Shown here: positions 6,642 through 7,551 of the stretch, piece after piece
How the letters are laid out: each line of letters opens with the position of its first letter
Numbering within the stretch: the first letter of the stretch is position 1
NCBI GenBank assembly: GCA_945983015.1
Contig: CAMFSN010000071.1
Location: 1 to 7,551, forward strand
Direction: 5' to 3'
DNA length: 7,551 nt
Source of the DNA: an uncultured Bacteroidales bacterium
Lineage (GTDB): Bacteria; Bacteroidota; Bacteroidia; Bacteroidales; UBA932
Made by a program: the position numbers and the translations under genes
Notes under the pieces: model-generated
What the model was told of the DNA's origin: nothing
Databases searched by the model: none
Seen by the model: the letters and a program-made list of their open reading frames with translations, nothing else

Positions 6642-7295
6642 CTAGTCCACAAAAGAGCCATCTTTCATCTCCAGACTCCGGTCACATAACTGTGCCAATT
6701 CCTTATCGTGCGTCACTATCACTATGGTCTGACCCAGGCTGTCTCTAAGCCAGAACAAGAGCTTGTGAATTTCGTTTTTGGTCTTGGAGTCCAGATTACC
6801 GGTAGGCTCATCGGCAAGCAGGACTTCCGGAGAGTTAATCAAGGCTCTGGCTATAGCCACTCTCTGCTGCTCGCCACCGGAAAGTTGAGAAGGCTTGTGC
6901 TCCATTCTGTCTGCCAACCCCACTTTTTTCAGCAGTTCTGCAGCTTTTTTCTTCGCCTCCTTTTCCGTCATTCCTGCAATCAGGGCCGGAATGCACACGT
7001 TTTCCAGGGCCGTGAACTCCGGAAGCAGGTGGTGAGACTGGAATACGAAGCCCAGATGTCTGTTTCTAAATTCGGCCAATTCCTTATCGCTGCCGCCGGT
7101 CTTCAGCCCTGCTATTTCGAGGCTTCCGGAATCAGGACTTAGAAGTGTTCCCAGAATCTGCAGGAAAGTGGTTTTGCCTGCACCTGAGGCTCCCACTATG
7201 GAGACAATTTCTCCTTTTTCAACTTCGAAATCTACATTTTTCAGGACTTGCAGCTCTCCGAAACTTTTATTTATTCCTTGTGCCTTAATAATCAT
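6642..7295 (-). CDS. lolD: ABC transporter ATP-binding protein, LolD-like (lipoprotein release)
   Basis: This 217-residue nucleotide-binding protein has a complete ABC motif set: Walker A GASGAGKT (35-42), Q-loop Gln86, signature LSGGEQQR (138-145), Walker B VLLADEP (158-164) followed by TGNLD (165-169), and the switch histidine in THD (195-197). Its length and the LADEPTGNLDS segment place it in the LolD/MacB/FtsE group. The short chain without fused membrane segments favours LolD, the cytoplasmic ATPase that powers LolC/E release of outer-membrane lipoproteins. No permease gene is adjacent, as is common in Bacteroidota, so LolD versus another MacB-type ATPase is not proven. FtsE is less likely because no ftsX follows. 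It heads a two-gene unit with trmN6. Its start has the same AACAATATG context as the transketolase operon. Confidence 0.85.
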   Translation of the reverse strand: MIIKAQGINKSFGELQVLKNVDFEVEKGEIVSIVGASGAGKTTFLQILGTLLSPDSGSLEIAGLKTGGSDKELAEFRNRHLGFVFQSHHLLPEFTALENVCIPALIAGMTEKEAKKKAAELLKKVGLADRMEHKPSQLSGGEQQRVAIARALINSPEVLLADEPTGNLDSKTKNEIHKLLFWLRDSLGQTIVIVTHDKELAQLCDRSLEMKDGSFVD

Positions 7296-7451
7296 ATTGT
7301 TGGCAGTCTATTATTATTCTACACATATTTTCCGCCCTTTCATCTAAATACTCTTCCTAAAGAAGAAGTGCTTATCGATAACTTGGAACAGGACTGAAAG
7401 TTACGAAATAAAAATTTAATTGCAGAAAAATTAAAGAAAAACCTGAAAAAA

Positions 7452-7483
7452 TTTGGCGATTAACAAAAAGACTCGTATATTTG
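7452..7483 (+). promoter_or_regulatory. Bacteroidota housekeeping promoter for tRNA-Pro
   Basis: TTTG (7452-7455) and TATATTTG (7476-7483) are separated by 20 bases. Both elements match the Bacteroidota -33/-7 consensus exactly and the spacing is ideal. Transcription should begin near 7487-7490, leaving a leader of roughly 15 bases before the mature tRNA. Four A-tracts (7410-7414, 7426-7430, 7437-7441, 7446-7451) lie directly upstream and may act as an UP-like or curved element, as expected for a strong stable-RNA promoter. Confidence 0.85.
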
Positions 7484-7486
7484 CAG

Positions 7487-7500
7487 TCCCTTTTGAGGGA
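7487..7500 (+). other. Small hairpin at the predicted 5' end of the tRNA-Pro precursor
   Basis: TCCCT (7487-7491) and AGGGA (7496-7500) form a perfect 5-pair stem around a TTTG loop, two bases before the mature tRNA. It begins at about the predicted transcription start. It may help shape the precursor for RNase P or keep the leader from pairing with the G-rich acceptor strand. The pairing is seen in the sequence; the role is conjecture. Confidence 0.4.
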
Positions 7501-7502
7501 AA

Positions 7503-7551
7503 CGGGGTGTGGCGCAGTTGGCTAGCGCATCTGGTTTGGGACCAGAGGGTC
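7503..7551 (+). tRNA. tRNA-Pro (anticodon TGG), 5' part, cut by the window end
   Basis: The first 49 bases of a tRNA gene are present. The 5' acceptor strand is CGGGGTG (7503-7509). The D-arm is GCGC/GCGC (7512-7515 with 7525-7528). The anticodon stem TCTGG/CCAGA (7530-7534 with 7542-7546) closes a 7-base loop TTTGGGA whose anticodon is TGG (7537-7539), so it reads CCA and probably other Pro codons. The variable loop GGGTC runs to the last base. The C at the first acceptor position and the GGTTTGGGACC core are typical of bacterial tRNA-Pro. The T-arm and 3' acceptor strand lie beyond the window. Confidence 0.95.

Larger units (their letters stand above)
7296..7502. other. AT-rich divergent intergenic region between lolD and tRNA-Pro
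   Basis: This 207-base region must hold the promoter of lolD leftward and of the tRNA rightward. Only the tRNA promoter is clear. For lolD, TAACTTTC on the minus strand (7396-7403) matches TAnnTTTG at all but the last fixed position, with TCTG 19 bases upstream and a leader of about 95 bases; this is a weak candidate. Bases 7404-7451 are rich in A-tracts. I see no ORF or convincing RNA gene. Confidence 0.5.

Overview
The window looks like ordinary chromosomal core DNA from a member of the Bacteroidota, most likely Bacteroidales. Three things point there. The candidate promoters fit the Bacteroidota -7 consensus TAnnTTTG, exactly at the tRNA gene and at the transketolase operon. The operon-head genes have A-rich start contexts with no Shine-Dalgarno. 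The gene content also fits: a DUF2723 membrane protein, a split transketolase, a TrmN6-type tRNA methyltransferase and a LolD-type ATPase. Coding DNA is of roughly balanced GC and uses many ATA (Ile) and AGG (Arg) codons. Intergenic DNA is clearly AT-rich. I see no mobile element, CRISPR array, phage gene or broken gene.

Layout, left to right. Positions 1-60 hold a strong terminator-like hairpin. A plus-strand gene (140-3169) encodes a 1009-residue polytopic DUF2723/GT117-type protein, probably an envelope protein glycosyltransferase. It ends exactly where the first minus-strand gene ends, with no base between the two stop codons. Five minus-strand genes then fill 3170-7295 in two tight groups. 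Reading in the direction of transcription, group A is a LolD-like ABC ATPase (7295-6642) followed two bases later by trmN6 (6639-5935). Group B, after a 73-base gap with a good promoter, is transketolase N-subunit (5861-5022), transketolase C-subunit (5019-4063) and a class I SAM-dependent methyltransferase (4063-3170). Group B's junctions are a 2-base gap and a one-base TAATG overlap. Past lolD lies a 207-base AT-rich divergent intergenic region, then the first 49 bases of a tRNA-Pro(TGG) gene on the plus strand, cut by the window end. That gene has a textbook TTTG-N20-TATATTTG promoter.

How the genes work together: the two transketolase halves should form one ThDP enzyme of the non-oxidative pentose phosphate pathway. 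The methyltransferase coupled to them is probably co-expressed but has no obvious biochemical link. LolD would power lipoprotein release from the inner membrane with a permease encoded elsewhere, while TrmN6 modifies tRNA. I found no convincing undescribed system. The more interesting points are the zero-gap convergent gene ends, the missing catalytic cysteine in the RlmI-like methyltransferase, the hairpin at the predicted 5' end of the tRNA transcript, and the DUF2723 protein's relation to a eukaryotic O-mannosyltransferase.
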